Assembly (NCBI GenBank): GCA_963931865.1
Contig: OZ007507.1
Span: 9,066,689 to 9,130,688 of the forward strand
Reading direction: 5' to 3'
DNA from: Axinella damicornis
Taxonomy: Eukaryota; Porifera; Demospongiae; Axinellida; Axinellidae
DNA length: 64,000 bases
A program made the translations under genes and the position numbers. Below, piece after piece: positions 63,764 through 64,000 of this stretch; the stretch's first letter is position 1; every line of letters begins with the position of its first letter. The notes under the pieces were generated by a model. The model worked only from the letters and a program-made list of their open reading frames with translations, did not search any database and was not told where the DNA came from.

Positions 63764-63993
63764 TGTTGACTGCTTAGTGAGACAGCAGGGAGTCCTTGAA
63801 AGGCCACAATGACATCTGTGAGTCCTGACAGCAAATGTTACAATATGAACATGGTTTTAATGGTGGTTTCAAGTGGCAAATGTGAGCGAACACTCAGGCT
63901 AGGCAAGCTTTTCATTTTGGACTAGTACACAGGTCCCTTCAAGGACTCCTCGCTGTCATACTGAGCGGCACCAAGTGCTGTGACAGTCAACAA
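63764..63993. repeat. Inverted repeat at window end
   Basis: TTGTTGACTG (63764) pairs with CAGTCAACAA (63984-63993). AGACAGCAGGGAGTCCTTGAA (split by one mismatch) pairs with TTCAAGGACTCCTCGCTGTC (about 63938). It may extend beyond the window. Confidence 0.65.
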
Positions 63994-64000
63994 CAAGGCA

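Overview
This looks like nuclear DNA of an early-branching invertebrate animal. The evidence is spliced genes with canonical GT-AG introns, single-exon RING/B-box/NHL (TRIM-NHL) genes next to a decayed relative, a Ngaro/DIRS-type tyrosine-recombinase retrotransposon, piggyBac and LINE relics, many short palindromic elements, and a plant/fungal-type haem peroxidase. The motif-rich low-complexity background (AGCTAGCT, GCATGCAT, TACATGTA), the gene mix and the repeated CTAGCCTCGTTCCCAGGC hairpins make a demosponge my first guess, without certainty. There are no operons, CRISPR arrays, rRNAs or convincing tRNAs.

Layout. 1-4.7 kb is repeats: a 1.6 kb foldback, a 270 bp palindrome, a ~0.95 kb module that recurs at 38.6-40.0 kb, and a nested MITE. 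5.1-10.9 kb is an apparently intact Ngaro-like element on the minus strand with gag, RT/RNase H and tyrosine recombinase ORFs and textbook split direct repeats (A1, B1-A2-B2). 11-18 kb holds two hAT-like MITE copies with 8 bp target duplications, LINE reverse-transcriptase relics and minisatellites. 18.9-21.4 kb is a complete three-exon secreted peroxidase (423 aa), predicted GPI-anchored. Related repeat blocks flank it in mirrored orientation at 17-18 kb and at 23-28 kb.

24.7-36.2 kb (minus) is a complete aldo-keto reductase gene of seven coding exons (324 aa), with a predicted 9 nt first coding exon. A piggyBac relic, other repeats and a CRE-like minisatellite lie in its introns. 40.3-42.5 kb and 52.3-54.5 kb (plus) are two paralogous TRIM-NHL genes, each with a TATA box and a shared TCATTTCCTG promoter motif. 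A decayed third NHL copy lies between them at 43.7-44.2 kb. Also between them, at 45.15-45.74 kb, is a small F-box gene with an E2F-like site upstream. The +1 frame of its end encodes an APC/C-binding LRRL tail typical of Emi1/FBXO5. 55-64 kb has no gene I can support; it holds at least six palindromic or TIR elements.

The genes do not form one pathway. The peroxidase and the reductase are redox enzymes. The TRIM-NHL proteins are probable E3 ubiquitin ligases, and the F-box protein would belong to SCF or APC/C control. The most notable items are the peroxidase, the Emi1-like gene with a homopolymer frameshift and no zinc-binding region, the duplicated module that ends beside the first TRIM gene, and the intact Ngaro element.
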